Source: Rhizaria sp. SCN 62-66
Taxonomy: Eukaryota; Rhizaria, unplaced
Direction: 5' to 3'
Assembly: GCA_001724265.1 (NCBI GenBank)
Contig: MEDY01000055.1
Coordinates: 113,178-177,177 of the forward strand
Length of the DNA stretch: 64,000 bases
Of this stretch, positions 21,175 to 30,925 are shown one piece after another (the first letter of the stretch is position 1; every line of letters starts with the position of its first letter). Under the pieces are notes generated by a model. It searched no databases. It had not been told where the DNA came from and saw nothing but the letters and a program-made list of their open reading frames with translations. The position numbers and the translations under genes are program-made.

Positions 21175-23940
21175 TTAGAGCCTGGTGACAATGTTATCAC
21201 GGTACATGCACTTGTTCTGCTCCGACAACAGCGTGAGAATCTCCTCCATCTCGTCCGCGGTAAAGGCCTCGACAGCCGCGCCGGCGCTGGAGTTAACTGC
21301 CGCGAGCACCTCATTGGCGTGCAGCTCGTCGGTGCGGCGGGTGCGGAACGCGCGGTTCATGAACGACGCGAACAGGCCCACGCGCGCCGCCTTCTCGCTC
21401 GGGTCGCGCTGGCTCGAGCGCGCGGAGCCCGTCGCGGAAGCGGCGCCGGAGCCCGTGGCGGGGGACGACGCGGCGCCGGCGGTGCGCGCGCCGCGGCGCA
21501 GCGGGGTCGAGGCCGCGGCGCGTGCGGAAGACGTCTTGCGCTTCGCGTCCTCGTCGTCCTCGTCGTCGTCGTCAGCGTCCATGTCCTTGTCGACGTCGTC
21601 GGCGGCGCGGGCGCGCTTGCCGCGGGGCACCGGGGAGGCCGTGTTGGCGGAGCCGGAGCCCGGCGGACGGCCGCGGCCGCGCGAGGGCGTCCCGGGGCTG
21701 GCGGGCGCGGCCTTGCCGCCGCGGGCGGGGGACTTGGGCGCGGGGCGCTTCTGCCCGCCGCGCTTGCCCTGGCTGCCGCTCTTGCCGTCGTCCTCCTCTT
21801 CCTCGTTGTCGCCGTTGCCTTCGCTTTCGTCATCGTCGTCGTCGTCATCGTCGTCCTCGGTGGAGGTGACATCGTCGTTGTAGTCGCTGTCATCGTCGCT
21901 CGACTCGTGCTCGGCGGGGCCGCCCATCGCGAGGATGGTGCCACGCACAAGCGCGAACGCGTGGCGGCAGTCCTCCTTAGTCACGACAAGCGAGAGACGC
22001 GCCTTGGCGTGCGCCGACGCGAGGCGAATCAGCGTCTCGAGCGCACGCGCCGTGACGGGCAGCGCACGGCGGTCGCTGCCGCCGCCAAGCCCGCCGCCGG
22101 GTGCCTTGGCCTCGTCACGCAGCTGCGCAAACTTCTCCTCAACGTAGGCCAGCGACTCGTCGTCCATGGTAGTGTTCTGGCAGCGCTCGCGCGCGTACTG
22201 AACGTACTTCTTGACGAAGCCGGTGGTGACGAGGTTCGTGATGACGCCGTTCGAGTGCTCCAGCCCAGGAATCGAGGCATGCAGGTTGCGGTCGTAACGC
22301 ACATACACGTCGTTGTTCTTGCGGCCGCCCTCAAGGCGCTCCTCGTCCATCGCATTCTGCGTCGCGAAGGCCACGTCGTCATCGGTCTGCGTGGAGCGGT
22401 ACCGGTGGTTGCTCAGCACGCGCAGCGCAATCGCGCGGTCCTTGGCGGCGTCGGCGTCGTCCGTTACAATAAAGAGCAGGTCGAAACGCGACAGCAGCGA
22501 GTCCTGGAGGCCGATATTGAAGTGTGGCGGACGCGAAGAGTCGTAGCGCCCGTAGACGGGGTTGGCGGCGGCCAGCACCGAGCAGCGCGCGTTGAGAGTC
22601 ATGTGCAGGCCGGCCTTAGCGATGGTGACGGTCTGCTGCTCCATCACTTCGTGGATGGCAACGCGGTCAAGATCGGACATCTTATCGAACTCATCGATGC
22701 AGACGACGCCGCGGTCAGCGAGCACCATGGCGCCAGCCTCGAGGCGGCGCTCGCCAGTCTCGCGGTCAGTCGTCACGGCGGCGGTCAGACCGACGCCGGA
22801 GGAGCCGCGGCCAGTGGTGTTGAGCGCGAGAGGCGCAATGTGGAGCACGTAACGCAGCAACTGGGACTTAGCCGTCGAGGGGTCGCCGCACATGAGCACG
22901 TTGATGTCACCGCGGATGTGACCGCCGTTGTCGAGGTTGCGCTCGACACCGCCCAGCAGCATGAACAGCAGCGCGCGCTTGATATCATGGTGCCCATAGA
23001 TGGACGGCGCGATAGAGCGCGAAAGAATGTCGATGGTCTTGGCGCCATGCTTCTGCTCGAAGGCGATCACCTTCTTGACGTCCTCCTCGGAGAGCTTGGC
23101 CGTGATCTGCGCCTGGCGCGTCAGCGACTGCACGCTCGTGGCGACAAGCAGCGTGCGGAAGAAAGCCGACGTCTCGCCCTGACCCTGCTGCTGCGAGATG
23201 GGCACGTACACACCGACGATCTGAATGCGGTCGCCTGGCTTGACCTTGTCGCAGAGGTCGCGCGCGAGCACGACGTCGACGGAGCAGGGCAGGTCGCCGG
23301 GCGGTGCGCGCTCGGGCATCTCCTGCACGGCCAGTGCCTGGCGGTCCTCGAACGTCGACAGGCCGAACTCGGCCGAGAGCGGGTTGCCGGCGTCGTCCTT
23401 GGTGGGGAACTGCGATGCCGTGGGGCGGCCGACCAGAGACGCCGAGTCGTGGAAGTTGAAGCGGTGCTGGCGGCCAGTGGCGATGCACGAGTAGACGGAC
23501 TGGTTGAGCTTGGGGCGGATAGAGCCGAGCTTGGTGGCGACGCCCTCGACGCATACAAGCTGGCCCAGGCGCGTGGCGTTGAGGTCGCGCGGGGACACGC
23601 GGTTGGCGCCGAACGCACCTTCGAAGCCGACGGAGAAGGCGACCTTGTCGATCAGGATATTGGCGTGGTGCACCTGGATAAACTTGGACAGGGCGTCCTC
23701 AAAGGGCGCGATGTAGGCGAGCGGGCGCGCGATGATGTTGGCCATGGGGTCGGGCAGCACGCCAGCCAAGTCGGGGTCGTTGACCTGGACCAGGTAGCGC
23801 GTGGCGCCCGCGGCGAGCATGTCCGTGAACACATTGGGGTTCTTGGCCAGCTTGATGCGCAGGAAGTCTGTGAAAGCACTGCTCGTGTCCTGAAAGGACT
23901 GACTCTCCTTGTTGAAGTAGTCCTCGTTGGCGTTCTCCAT
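21175..23940 (-). CDS. MCM3: DNA replication licensing factor MCM3
   Basis: A single uninterrupted exon of 921 residues. The N-terminal domain has the LVCVEG and RPK signatures of MCM3. The AAA+ core shows Walker A GDPSTAKS (about residue 352), Walker B VCIDEFDKMS (about 413) and the arginine finger SRFDLLF (about 487). After the helicase core comes a long acidic Ser/Asp/Glu tract, then a basic Pro/Arg/Lys-rich tail with KRARAADD, a likely NLS. MCM3 is one of six subunits of the replicative helicase MCM2-7, which is loaded at origins and acts in the nucleus. Family members are about 800 residues, so the excess is in the low-complexity tail. It is transcribed convergently with the WD40 gene. 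The call is secure. Confidence 0.96.
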   Translation of the reverse strand: MENANEDYFNKESQSFQDTSSAFTDFLRIKLAKNPNVFTDMLAAGATRYLVQVNDPDLAGVLPDPMANIIARPLAYIAPFEDALSKFIQVHHANILIDKVAFSVGFEGAFGANRVSPRDLNATRLGQLVCVEGVATKLGSIRPKLNQSVYSCIATGRQHRFNFHDSASLVGRPTASQFPTKDDAGNPLSAEFGLSTFEDRQALAVQEMPERAPPGDLPCSVDVVLARDLCDKVKPGDRIQIVGVYVPISQQQGQGETSAFFRTLLVATSVQSLTRQAQITAKLSEEDVKKVIAFEQKHGAKTIDILSRSIAPSIYGHHDIKRALLFMLLGGVERNLDNGGHIRGDINVLMCGDPSTAKSQLLRYVLHIAPLALNTTGRGSSGVGLTAAVTTDRETGERRLEAGAMVLADRGVVCIDEFDKMSDLDRVAIHEVMEQQTVTIAKAGLHMTLNARCSVLAAANPVYGRYDSSRPPHFNIGLQDSLLSRFDLLFIVTDDADAAKDRAIALRVLSNHRYRSTQTDDDVAFATQNAMDEERLEGGRKNNDVYVRYDRNLHASIPGLEHSNGVITNLVTTGFVKKYVQYARERCQNTTMDDESLAYVEEKFAQLRDEAKAPGGGLGGGSDRRALPVTARALETLIRLASAHAKARLSLVVTKEDCRHAFALVRGTILAMGGPAEHESSDDDSDYNDDVTSTEDDDDDDDDDESEGNGDNEEEEDDGKSGSQGKRGGQKRPAPKSPARGGKAAPASPGTPSRGRGRPPGSGSANTASPVPRGKRARAADDVDKDMDADDDDEDDEDAKRKTSSARAAASTPLRRGARTAGAASSPATGSGAASATGSARSSQRDPSEKAARVGLFASFMNRAFRTRRTDELHANEVLAAVNSSAGAAVEAFTADEMEEILTLLSEQNKCMYRDNIVTRL

Positions 23941-24637
23941 CGTGTGCGCGGCGTCAAGTCTTGTGAATCAAGGGAGGAGGGGACGAGCGGTCGCGATCGA
24001 GGCTCAGGAGCGCCGAAAAGAAAGGGAAACGCTAAAAAGCGGCAAGGTGGCCAAATTAAGAGGAGGTTTTTCTGATCCACTGGCTAAGTGATGCTAGAAG
24101 TAGCGGTAGAGGGGGGAAAGCTGAAGGGAGCGGGACGAGAGGGGTTTGCGATTAGAGAGGATCGGCGGGGTGCGCGGCAAAGTAGTGTGTGAGCTATGTC
24201 GTTAGTTTTTTGAAAGGTTTCAAATAGATTCAGATATTTCCTCAAATGTTAGTATGCAAACAAAAATAAGCAAGCATAACAACGTTAAGATCACATCGAA
24301 ATCATCCGTCAAAGTTGGTTCGGCAGTCGTGCTTTCTTGCGCCTCTCGCTCGGTCGACCAACGAAACCCTTTTCTGCTCACAGTCATGAAGTGTGAAGCT
24401 ACCTGCGACGACCTACACTAGTGCTCTAGCTCCACATAGATACCACTTTTAGAAATAAAACGTTTGAACATGAAAATGTTGTATTATTGTACATTTGAAT
24501 CCGAATAAAATAGATAAATCTCTACACAAAAGACATCAAACACTTTACTTGACAGAAACACCAACCGAGAGCAAACTTTGTGTGAGGCACAAGAGCAATG
24601 CGTCCTCAATTGGTTCGTGAGCGCTGTCTACACTTCT
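23941..24637. other. Intergenic upstream of MCM3
   Basis: Contains the MCM3 promoter side and the 3' UTR of the PUS1-type gene, both on the minus strand. The part next to MCM3 is purine-rich on the plus strand, that is, pyrimidine-rich in the MCM3 sense. That is common for 5' UTRs in this window. No gene seen. Confidence 0.5.
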
Positions 24638-27523
24638 TTAAAGCACGATCTTCCTGGCGGTGGGGTCCGTCGCGGCCGCCGCCTCCGAAGCCGCGATGGC
24701 GTCGGCGTCCTGCGTGACGTACGACGGCAGCGTCGCCGTGGTGCCCGCCACCACAGTCACGTACTGCATGCCGCTGCCGCTGCCGCTGCCCGCGCCGGCG
24801 TTGCCCGCCTCCGCGGCGCCGGCCTCGGCACCGGTGTCGCCGACGCGCGTGAGCTTCTCGGCGGCCTCGCTGTGCTTCTTGAAGACGCGCGAAGCGGACA
24901 TGTCGCGCCGGTCGTGCCGCGGCACGTGCTGCTCGTCCTCCTGTGGCTGCCCCCAATAGTTGATGTCGTTGGCCCAGTGCAGCCACATCCACGTCGACTG
25001 CAGCGCCAGCTCGCGCGCGCACAGCTCCGAGTACACGTACTTCTCCTTGAACTCGGTGCGCTGCTTCAGCGTCGCCTCGTACTGCTCCTCCATCGTCGGC
25101 CGCACCTCGTGGAACTTCTTGTTCTTGACGGCGCGCGAGTTGATCTCGGTCGTCTTGAGGTCGTACGTGCGGAAGTGCACGCGATCCAGCAGCAGCCCCA
25201 GCGCGGGCGCCATCGGCACGCGGATGCGTTCCTCCGTGAAGAGCGCCTCGGTGGCGCGGGGCGCGAGCGTGCCGCGGGCGAGCGCGACCGAGTAGCCGAT
25301 CATCTTGCGGATCTGGTGCAACATGAACGACTGGCCGTGGACGACCATGTGGACGAACTCGACGCCGTTCATGTAGAAGAAGCCCGTGGTGACGAACGAG
25401 TCGATGAAGCGGCGGCACGACGGGTCGCGCGGGTGCCGGCCCTTAGTCAGGTTGTGGTGGTTCTGCGACCCGATGAAGGTCTTGAGGATCCCGTCTACGC
25501 GCGCGCGCTCCGCCGGCGACATGCGGTACTCAAGCAGCTCGGGCGGGCACGCGGGGATGCCGATCTCCGCGAGTGAGGCGCGCACCATCTCAGCCAGCGA
25601 CTGCACCTCGCCTTGCTCCTCCTGCTCGGCCGCGGCGGCCGCGGCGGCGACGCCCGCGGCGGCCTCCTCGTCCGTCTTGTATCCGCTAAGGTCGTCGCCG
25701 CCGCGGCGCGCGGTCGCGGCGGCAGACTCGGAGAAGGCGTCGACAGTCTCCTTCTCGCCATCGCCGCCGTCGCTCGCGCCAGCGGCGTCCATCTTCTCCA
25801 TCAGCTTCATGATCTGGTGCGTCGCCGCCGACAACGCCAGCTGCGGTCCCGCGGCTGAGGCGGCGGCGCGCGCGGCGGCCTCTGCGGCGGCGGCCTCGCG
25901 GGCGTCGACGACGGGGATCTCGTCGCTGTCGGCGACGGCCGTGACGGCGGCGGCGACGACCCCCGAGGTCGCGGACGCCGCCGCCGCGCGCGCCGACTCA
26001 TCGGCCGCGGCGAAGGTCTCGGACAGCGGTGGCACGGCGGCGAGCATGGCGGCGTGGAGCCCGGGCGGGTACTGCGCCACGGGCACGAAGGCAAAAGACG
26101 GGATGATGTACTCGTAGGTGCGCGAGGTGGCGCACAGCTTCGAGTCGAAGGTCGATGATACGCGGTCCACGCGCAGCACCTGGACCTGCGCCGGCAGGAA
26201 GGCGTTGATGCGCGCGCACATGGTCTCGGACGCGTACTCGGCGTCGATCAGCACGGAATGCTTCCACGAGAGCTCCTCCTTGAGGCGCGCCACGGTGGTG
26301 ACGGCGGTGCGGACCAGCGGCGTCTGAACCTTGATGCGGACCGGGATCGTGTCGATGTACACCACCGTGCCGGGCGCAGTGCGCGTCGCTGACTCAGCAG
26401 TCGCAGGCGCAGTCTCGGTGCTCTCAGCAGTAGAGTCGGTCATAGCGGGAGCGTTCTCCGTGTTGCTGCTGCTGGGCAGAGGGAGGATGACGTCGGCGGC
26501 CTCGTAGGCAGCGAGCTCTTGCTTGAAGTCCTCGGGCTGCGCGTCCTTGACCTGCTGCGCGAGCTTCCTGATCTCGGCGCGCACCTCTGCCTCGCGGGCG
26601 TCGAACTCCGCCTGCTTCTCGGGCGGCATCAGCGCGTCGTCGGGCACGGTCATCTTGAGAGACACCACGTTGCCGGCCGCGTGCACGCCCTTGTCGGTGC
26701 GTGCAGCGCGCGACCAGCGGACCTTGGGCAGGTCGTTGTGGTTGTCCTCGGTGAGGAACCCGGCTTTGAAGATGGCGTTCTCCAGGTCGCCCTCAATGGT
26801 GCGCGTGCCTGGGTTGATCTGCAGCCCCTTGTAGCCCGTCCCGCGGTACGCCAGCAGCAGACACATTTTGAGCTTGCGGTTCTTGCCCTCGTCCTCGCCG
26901 CGCTCGCGCGGGGGCCGGTTGATCTCACCCAGCGGCGCGTTGGGGTCACGTTCACGGTCTTCGCCGCCGTTGCCGCGGGCCGAACGGTCACGGGGCGTCC
27001 AGTCCTGGTTGCGGTTCAGCCGGGCCTCGTACGCCGCGCTGCGCTTCTCGCGACGCACGAACGGAGCAGTGCTGCTGTTGCCGTTGCCGCCTTCGGTGTT
27101 GTTGGGGTCGGAGGTGCGGGCAGCACCACGGTCGCCGCGGCCGCCGCCGTGGCCGCCGCGACCGCGACCGCCGGGACGACCGCCGCGGCGGTTATTGTTG
27201 TTGTTGTAGTCGCGGGCGTCTTTGGCGGCGTCGGTGCCCTTGAACCAGCCAGAGGTCGTGTCGCTACTGCTGGGGATCCCGGAGGCGTCAGAAGAAGATG
27301 AGGACTGGTCGGAAGACATGGTGCGGAGAGGATTCGAGAAGAGAAGAGTGCGAAACGAGGCGGAAGTCAACGAACTCGAACGCTGGGTGCTAAAGAAGAG
27401 ACTGCGTAGACTGCGACTACTGCTGCTGTTGCAAGCACTGGCGAAAGGCTGTGCAGGGGTAAGGGCGGGGCAAGCGACTTTAGAAGCAGAGATACGGAGA
27501 TTCGCGAGAGCTCGATTCAGCAT
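24638..27523 (-). CDS. PUS1: tRNA pseudouridine synthase, PUS1 (TruA) family
   Basis: Intronless, 961 residues from the upstream ATG at 27523, or 893 from the ATG at 27319. The extra 68 residues are Ser/Arg/Leu-rich without acidic residues, like a mitochondrial presequence. Two start sites giving organellar and nuclear forms, as in animal PUS1, are therefore plausible. A Gly/Arg-rich RGG-like tract follows. The catalytic Asp is in RAARTDKGVHAAG (about residue 276). Conserved TruA elements follow: SRTYEYIIPSFAF, NHHNLTKG and GQSFMLHQIRKMIGY. The enzyme converts U to pseudouridine in tRNAs (positions 27/28 and others) and some mRNAs. The catalytic domain is interrupted by two low-complexity inserts, one before VLPL-like residues and a long Ala-rich one between PSFAF and NHHNLTKG. 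The family call is secure; assignment to PUS1 rather than PUS2 or PUS3 is by overall similarity. Confidence 0.92.
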   Translation of the reverse strand: MLNRALANLRISASKVACPALTPAQPFASACNSSSSRSLRSLFFSTQRSSSLTSASFRTLLFSNPLRTMSSDQSSSSSDASGIPSSSDTTSGWFKGTDAAKDARDYNNNNNRRGGRPGGRGRGGHGGGRGDRGAARTSDPNNTEGGNGNSSTAPFVRREKRSAAYEARLNRNQDWTPRDRSARGNGGEDRERDPNAPLGEINRPPRERGEDEGKNRKLKMCLLLAYRGTGYKGLQINPGTRTIEGDLENAIFKAGFLTEDNHNDLPKVRWSRAARTDKGVHAAGNVVSLKMTVPDDALMPPEKQAEFDAREAEVRAEIRKLAQQVKDAQPEDFKQELAAYEAADVILPLPSSSNTENAPAMTDSTAESTETAPATAESATRTAPGTVVYIDTIPVRIKVQTPLVRTAVTTVARLKEELSWKHSVLIDAEYASETMCARINAFLPAQVQVLRVDRVSSTFDSKLCATSRTYEYIIPSFAFVPVAQYPPGLHAAMLAAVPPLSETFAAADESARAAAASATSGVVAAAVTAVADSDEIPVVDAREAAAAEAAARAAASAAGPQLALSAATHQIMKLMEKMDAAGASDGGDGEKETVDAFSESAAATARRGGDDLSGYKTDEEAAAGVAAAAAAAEQEEQGEVQSLAEMVRASLAEIGIPACPPELLEYRMSPAERARVDGILKTFIGSQNHHNLTKGRHPRDPSCRRFIDSFVTTGFFYMNGVEFVHMVVHGQSFMLHQIRKMIGYSVALARGTLAPRATEALFTEERIRVPMAPALGLLLDRVHFRTYDLKTTEINSRAVKNKKFHEVRPTMEEQYEATLKQRTEFKEKYVYSELCARELALQSTWMWLHWANDINYWGQPQEDEQHVPRHDRRDMSASRVFKKHSEAAEKLTRVGDTGAEAGAAEAGNAGAGSGSGSGMQYVTVVAGTTATLPSYVTQDADAIAASEAAAATDPTARKIVL

Positions 27524-27931
27524 ACACGCGGGGCGATGCGAAAAGAGAAAGACGCGTAAGGCCTAGGTCGCAATGAGAGAGCAAGCAACACGCATAAAGC
27601 AGTCAGGTCAGAGGGTGCGGCGGAGTGAACAAGGCGCGAGATATAGCGGTGCTACAGAAGGCACAGTTGCATTCGCATGTAATAAAACAAGTTATCTATG
27701 TGAATACAAGAGTGTTGTGGCAGTTGACGATGAAAACCTGCTCCTTTATCTGTTTGCCGAAAGGCGAAATCGAGGTCTCGACTGCGACCAGCTCACGGAC
27801 CGAAAAAAAATGGAGCCAAAGCGGGGCGGTTTGGTTCGATCGGGGAAACAATTGCTGCGACTGCCACCGTCCGTCAAGATAAATGTTAGCCTTTGTTTCG
27901 TGAGAATCTAACTGTAAGCATATAGACCACA
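27524..27931. other. Bidirectional promoter region, PUS1-type gene and cofilin
   Basis: About 400 bp between divergent start codons. No open frame with coding-like composition is present and no motif is recognised. Confidence 0.5.
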
Positions 27932-28847
27932 ATGGTACGTTTTCATCTGCGCCATTTATCACGTCCAAACACAACCTTGAATCACTCCGCTCGACTGCAA
28001 GATTCGTCGTCTGACTCAATCGGCACGCGCCCTCTCCCTCCTTGCATCTCACTTCCATTGACCCTTATACCACATGATGTACTCATTTTACGTTTCACTT
28101 TACAGTCTGGCAACCTTGATAACGCTGCTGCGTTCAACAAGCTCCGTGTACGTCGCCCTTGAATCCCAGCGTCGCTCGTCTTAACTACGGCTCCACTTAC
28201 TCCTCTCATCCCGTAGATACCACATATCATTGCATAGCGCTATAGACTTCACATATGTTATATGGAAGTCTATCATTAGCTCATTTAAATTGCCCTTATC
28301 TGTGGATACGTTTGTTATTTTCGTGATATCGTGCCTCGCAGACGAACAAGCTCCGCTACGTGATCTACCGTCTCAACGACCGCGTTCCTTTCGTTGAGGC
28401 CGTCGGCGAGACTTCCTCGACGTGGAAGCACCTCCGCAGCGAGCTGTCCGACACCAAGCCCGCGTATGTGATCTACAACTACGAGTTTGTTACTCCTGAC
28501 GGCCGCAAGACTTCCAAGTACGTTTCCCCCTTCATCACATCCGATCCCCCACTGTCACCACTTTCGTCGATATATTTCCACTAACTTTGTCCTTTTTGTA
28601 ACCTCTGCAATATATTGTGGGTACACTTGTTTTCTAATTGAATTCTTTCTCTTATATGCTTCCGCTTTGTTTTGCGCGTGCTAGGATGTACTTCCTGTAC
28701 TGGAAGCCGACCAACACGCCCCAGGTGGAGCGCATTGTGTACGCGCAGTACCTGCCCACGTTCAAGCCTGAGTTCCCCGGCACGCTCTACTTCGAGCTCG
28801 AGGACGAGGAGGAGCTCGAGAACATGCTCCACGAGGAGCAGTTCTAA
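27932..28847 (+). CDS. ADF/cofilin actin-depolymerising factor
   Basis: Four exons, 27932-27934, 28106-28147, 28342-28517 and 28685-28847, all with GTACGT donors, encode 127 residues. The first coding exon is the ATG alone. An intron right after the start codon is familiar in cofilin genes of fungi and other lineages. The second exon begins SGNLDNAAAFNKLR, matching the SG start and first helix of cofilins, where the second residue is Ser. The ADF-H core follows: LRYVIYRLND, an acidic loop, YVIYNYEFVTPDGRKTSK and MYFLYWKPTNTPQVERIVYA, which includes the actin-binding long-helix region. Cofilins sever and recycle actin filaments in the cytoplasm, and phosphorylation of the N-terminal Ser inhibits them in animals. 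The length is slightly below the usual 135-145. The splice model is supported by frame and homology at every junction. Confidence 0.93.
28242..28273 (+). other. Hairpin inside cofilin intron 2
   Basis: A 14-bp stem with a single bulged A (28251) and a GTT loop lies in the 194-bp intron 28148-28341. The arms are ATAGACTTC-CATAT and ATATG-GAAGTCTAT. It is AT-rich and placed mid-intron. It might bring splice sites together or be a remnant of an inverted-repeat element. The pairing is read directly; the function is unknown. Confidence 0.7.
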
Positions 28848-29344
28848 GTCGCATTCGCTGCAGTAGGATGAGGCGAGCGATGGGAGGGAGGAGGCGTTGT
28901 GAGGTTTGGGTGTTATGATCGTTGATTGCTATGATTTTATCTTGCTCCTGTGCTATGTAGCATCAGTTTCAGATACTATTTCGGGTTACATGAGTGATGG
29001 ATTCGCGACGGACTACGTTGCTTGTGTGCATGTTGCGGTTGTGAGTTTTACACAAATCTCCGGGCAGCGAGAGCAAGAAAACGAACTTCAAGTCAGTTAC
29101 TAAAGGATTAGTAAGTGAATTCGAGCGGAACTACCATGTTTATATTGTAATACAATTTAACCGTACATTTGATCCGAGACTGTACTAGATATACCCTATG
29201 AAAATCCAAGATTTTAGTATTTCGGGTCGGGCATCGGTGACGACAGCGCGAGTGGGTCTGAGAGATGCCGAACTGAAAACTTAACAACCCGCTGTCAACT
29301 GGCCGCCAACGTTGCAATACACACTAGATCCGATTTTTCTGCGA
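28848..29344. other. Intergenic between cofilin and thiamine pyrophosphokinase
   Basis: Same-strand spacer holding the cofilin 3' UTR and the TPK promoter. A short palindrome ATTGTA-A-TACAAT lies near 29142-29154. Nothing else is supported. Confidence 0.5.
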
Positions 29345-30925
29345 ATGGATATGTACTCTACATATTCAACACGCGACTTTTCGTTTCTTAAGCGCGAGGG
29401 TTGGCAGGGCGCAATGGCGCTCGTCGTTCTCAACTCGCCCCTCGACCCCGATGACGCTTTGTTCCCTGTTCTCTGGCAAAACTCAGTGCTTCGAGTTGCT
29501 GCTGACGGAGGCAGCGTGCGTATTGCCTCATTAAACTCTGCGCGCGCTAAGCGCTCTACTAGCGTGGATCCTATTGCGGAGTACATTCCCGACGCAGTGG
29601 TGGGTGACATGGACTCAGCTCCGCCCGCTCTGCTGCGCCGTCTCAGCGCGCTCGGCGCCGATATTGTCACCATCGATGATCAGGATTCGACCGACTTCCA
29701 CAAAGCTGTCTCCTACGTTATTGAGACCCGACGGCTTGGCACGCTCCCCCCGCTTTGCGCTGCTGTGTCCACCGCCGACGCCACTGCCTCTGCCACGCCC
29801 GCAGCTCTAACGACTGCATCAGCCGCTGATTGCTCCAGCAACACCCCCGTCAGCCTCATCGTGTGCTACGGCGCGTTTGGCGGCCGCTTTGATCAGCAGT
29901 TGTCGTGTCTGAGCGCTCTGTACGCCCACGCCGCGGCCCCCGCCCCCGCGAGATCGGCCCCCGGCCCCGCCACAGCGACCGACTGCTCTGCTGCCTCGGC
30001 CTCTGAGGACGCTGCTGCGGGGACCGGTGCGTCTGCGCTGCTGCCGAAGCCGCGGTTGGTGTTGATGGGCGACGGCAACGTGGCCGAGCTGCTGGCCCCG
30101 GGCGCGCACTGCATCCTCATGCCCCACATGCCACAGCAACCGACGCAGCAGCAACACAAACGCGCGTGCGAACAGCCACCGTTTCAGCAGGCGCCGCAGG
30201 CTGAGAACGACAGCGAGTGCGAGAGCGAGTGCGAGTGGAACCAAGACGAGCAGGTACATGACGAAGGCATCTACTGCGGTTTCATGCCACTTTATTCGCA
30301 ACAACCTGCGCCCCAAGGCTGCCAGCGCTCACATTCGCAGTCGCAATCGCACTGCCCTCAGGCACATGCATGTGGCTCAGAGTCGCAGTTGCAGTCGCAG
30401 TCGCACTGCTCGCAGGCACCGCTGGTCGTGACCAGTGGGTTCAAGTGGGACGTGGGCACCGAGTCCGCCGTGGCGGCATTGCGCAGCACACTCACGGTCA
30501 CAAATGCGTCCACAGTCACTGATAGCGTTGGCTGTGATGCGACGGCTGCGTTTGTTGCAACCCTGCAGCAACACTGGCCTACAACTGATAACGCTAACAA
30601 CAACGCCAACATCAACACCGCCGCCTCAGACGGAGCTATTCCTGCGTGTGCTACTAACGTGCCCATCGGCAGGCCCCCGCGCTCCGGCGCCGACTGCGTC
30701 ATCAACGCGTTCGCGCGCAGTTTTGGTGCCGAAATGCGCCTCGGAGGCCTGATCAGCACTAGCAACCGCCTCCCACCCCCGCATGCGACTGTGAGCAGCG
30801 TGGACGGTGACGGCCGCGCGCCTCTGGCGACTGCGGACTCTGAGCAGGTGACTGTGAGCACTGCGGGCGTTGTAACGACACACCCGCTGCTGTGGACGGC
30901 GGCCGTGGGAAGCAAGAAACGGTGA
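29345..30925 (+). CDS. TPK1: Thiamine pyrophosphokinase
   Basis: Intronless. The first ATG in the open frame (29345) gives 526 residues; a later ATG at 29414 lies closer to the conserved start and is an alternative. Signatures are VVGDMDSAPPALL (about residues 84-96), DDQDSTDFHKAV (about 113-124), GAFGGRFDQQLS (about 176-187), TSGFKWDVG (about 363), GGLISTSNR (about 466) and the terminal HPLLWT. These match the N-terminal catalytic and C-terminal thiamine-binding domains of eukaryotic TPK. The enzyme transfers pyrophosphate from ATP to thiamine, making the thiamine diphosphate used by pyruvate and 2-oxoglutarate dehydrogenases. Known TPKs are 240-320 residues. The excess here is a roughly 170-residue Ala/Gln/Ser-rich insert between the two domains, plus a second insert before GGLIS. 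Confidence 0.92.
   Translation: MDMYSTYSTRDFSFLKREGWQGAMALVVLNSPLDPDDALFPVLWQNSVLRVAADGGSVRIASLNSARAKRSTSVDPIAEYIPDAVVGDMDSAPPALLRRLSALGADIVTIDDQDSTDFHKAVSYVIETRRLGTLPPLCAAVSTADATASATPAALTTASAADCSSNTPVSLIVCYGAFGGRFDQQLSCLSALYAHAAAPAPARSAPGPATATDCSAASASEDAAAGTGASALLPKPRLVLMGDGNVAELLAPGAHCILMPHMPQQPTQQQHKRACEQPPFQQAPQAENDSECESECEWNQDEQVHDEGIYCGFMPLYSQQPAPQGCQRSHSQSQSHCPQAHACGSESQLQSQSHCSQAPLVVTSGFKWDVGTESAVAALRSTLTVTNASTVTDSVGCDATAAFVATLQQHWPTTDNANNNANINTAASDGAIPACATNVPIGRPPRSGADCVINAFARSFGAEMRLGGLISTSNRLPPPHATVSSVDGDGRAPLATADSEQVTVSTAGVVTTHPLLWTAAVGSKKR

Noticed and set aside
21148-24075. 975-codon open frame on the plus strand opposite MCM3
   Set aside because: It is an antisense shadow: strong GC3 bias of MCM3 removes stops from the opposite frame. 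Composition is Arg/Gly/Ala/Val noise with no domain.
27800-27850. GGTTCGATCGG, looking like a tRNA B box
   Set aside because: The B box ends should be CC, no A box is found upstream at the right distance, and no cloverleaf forms.
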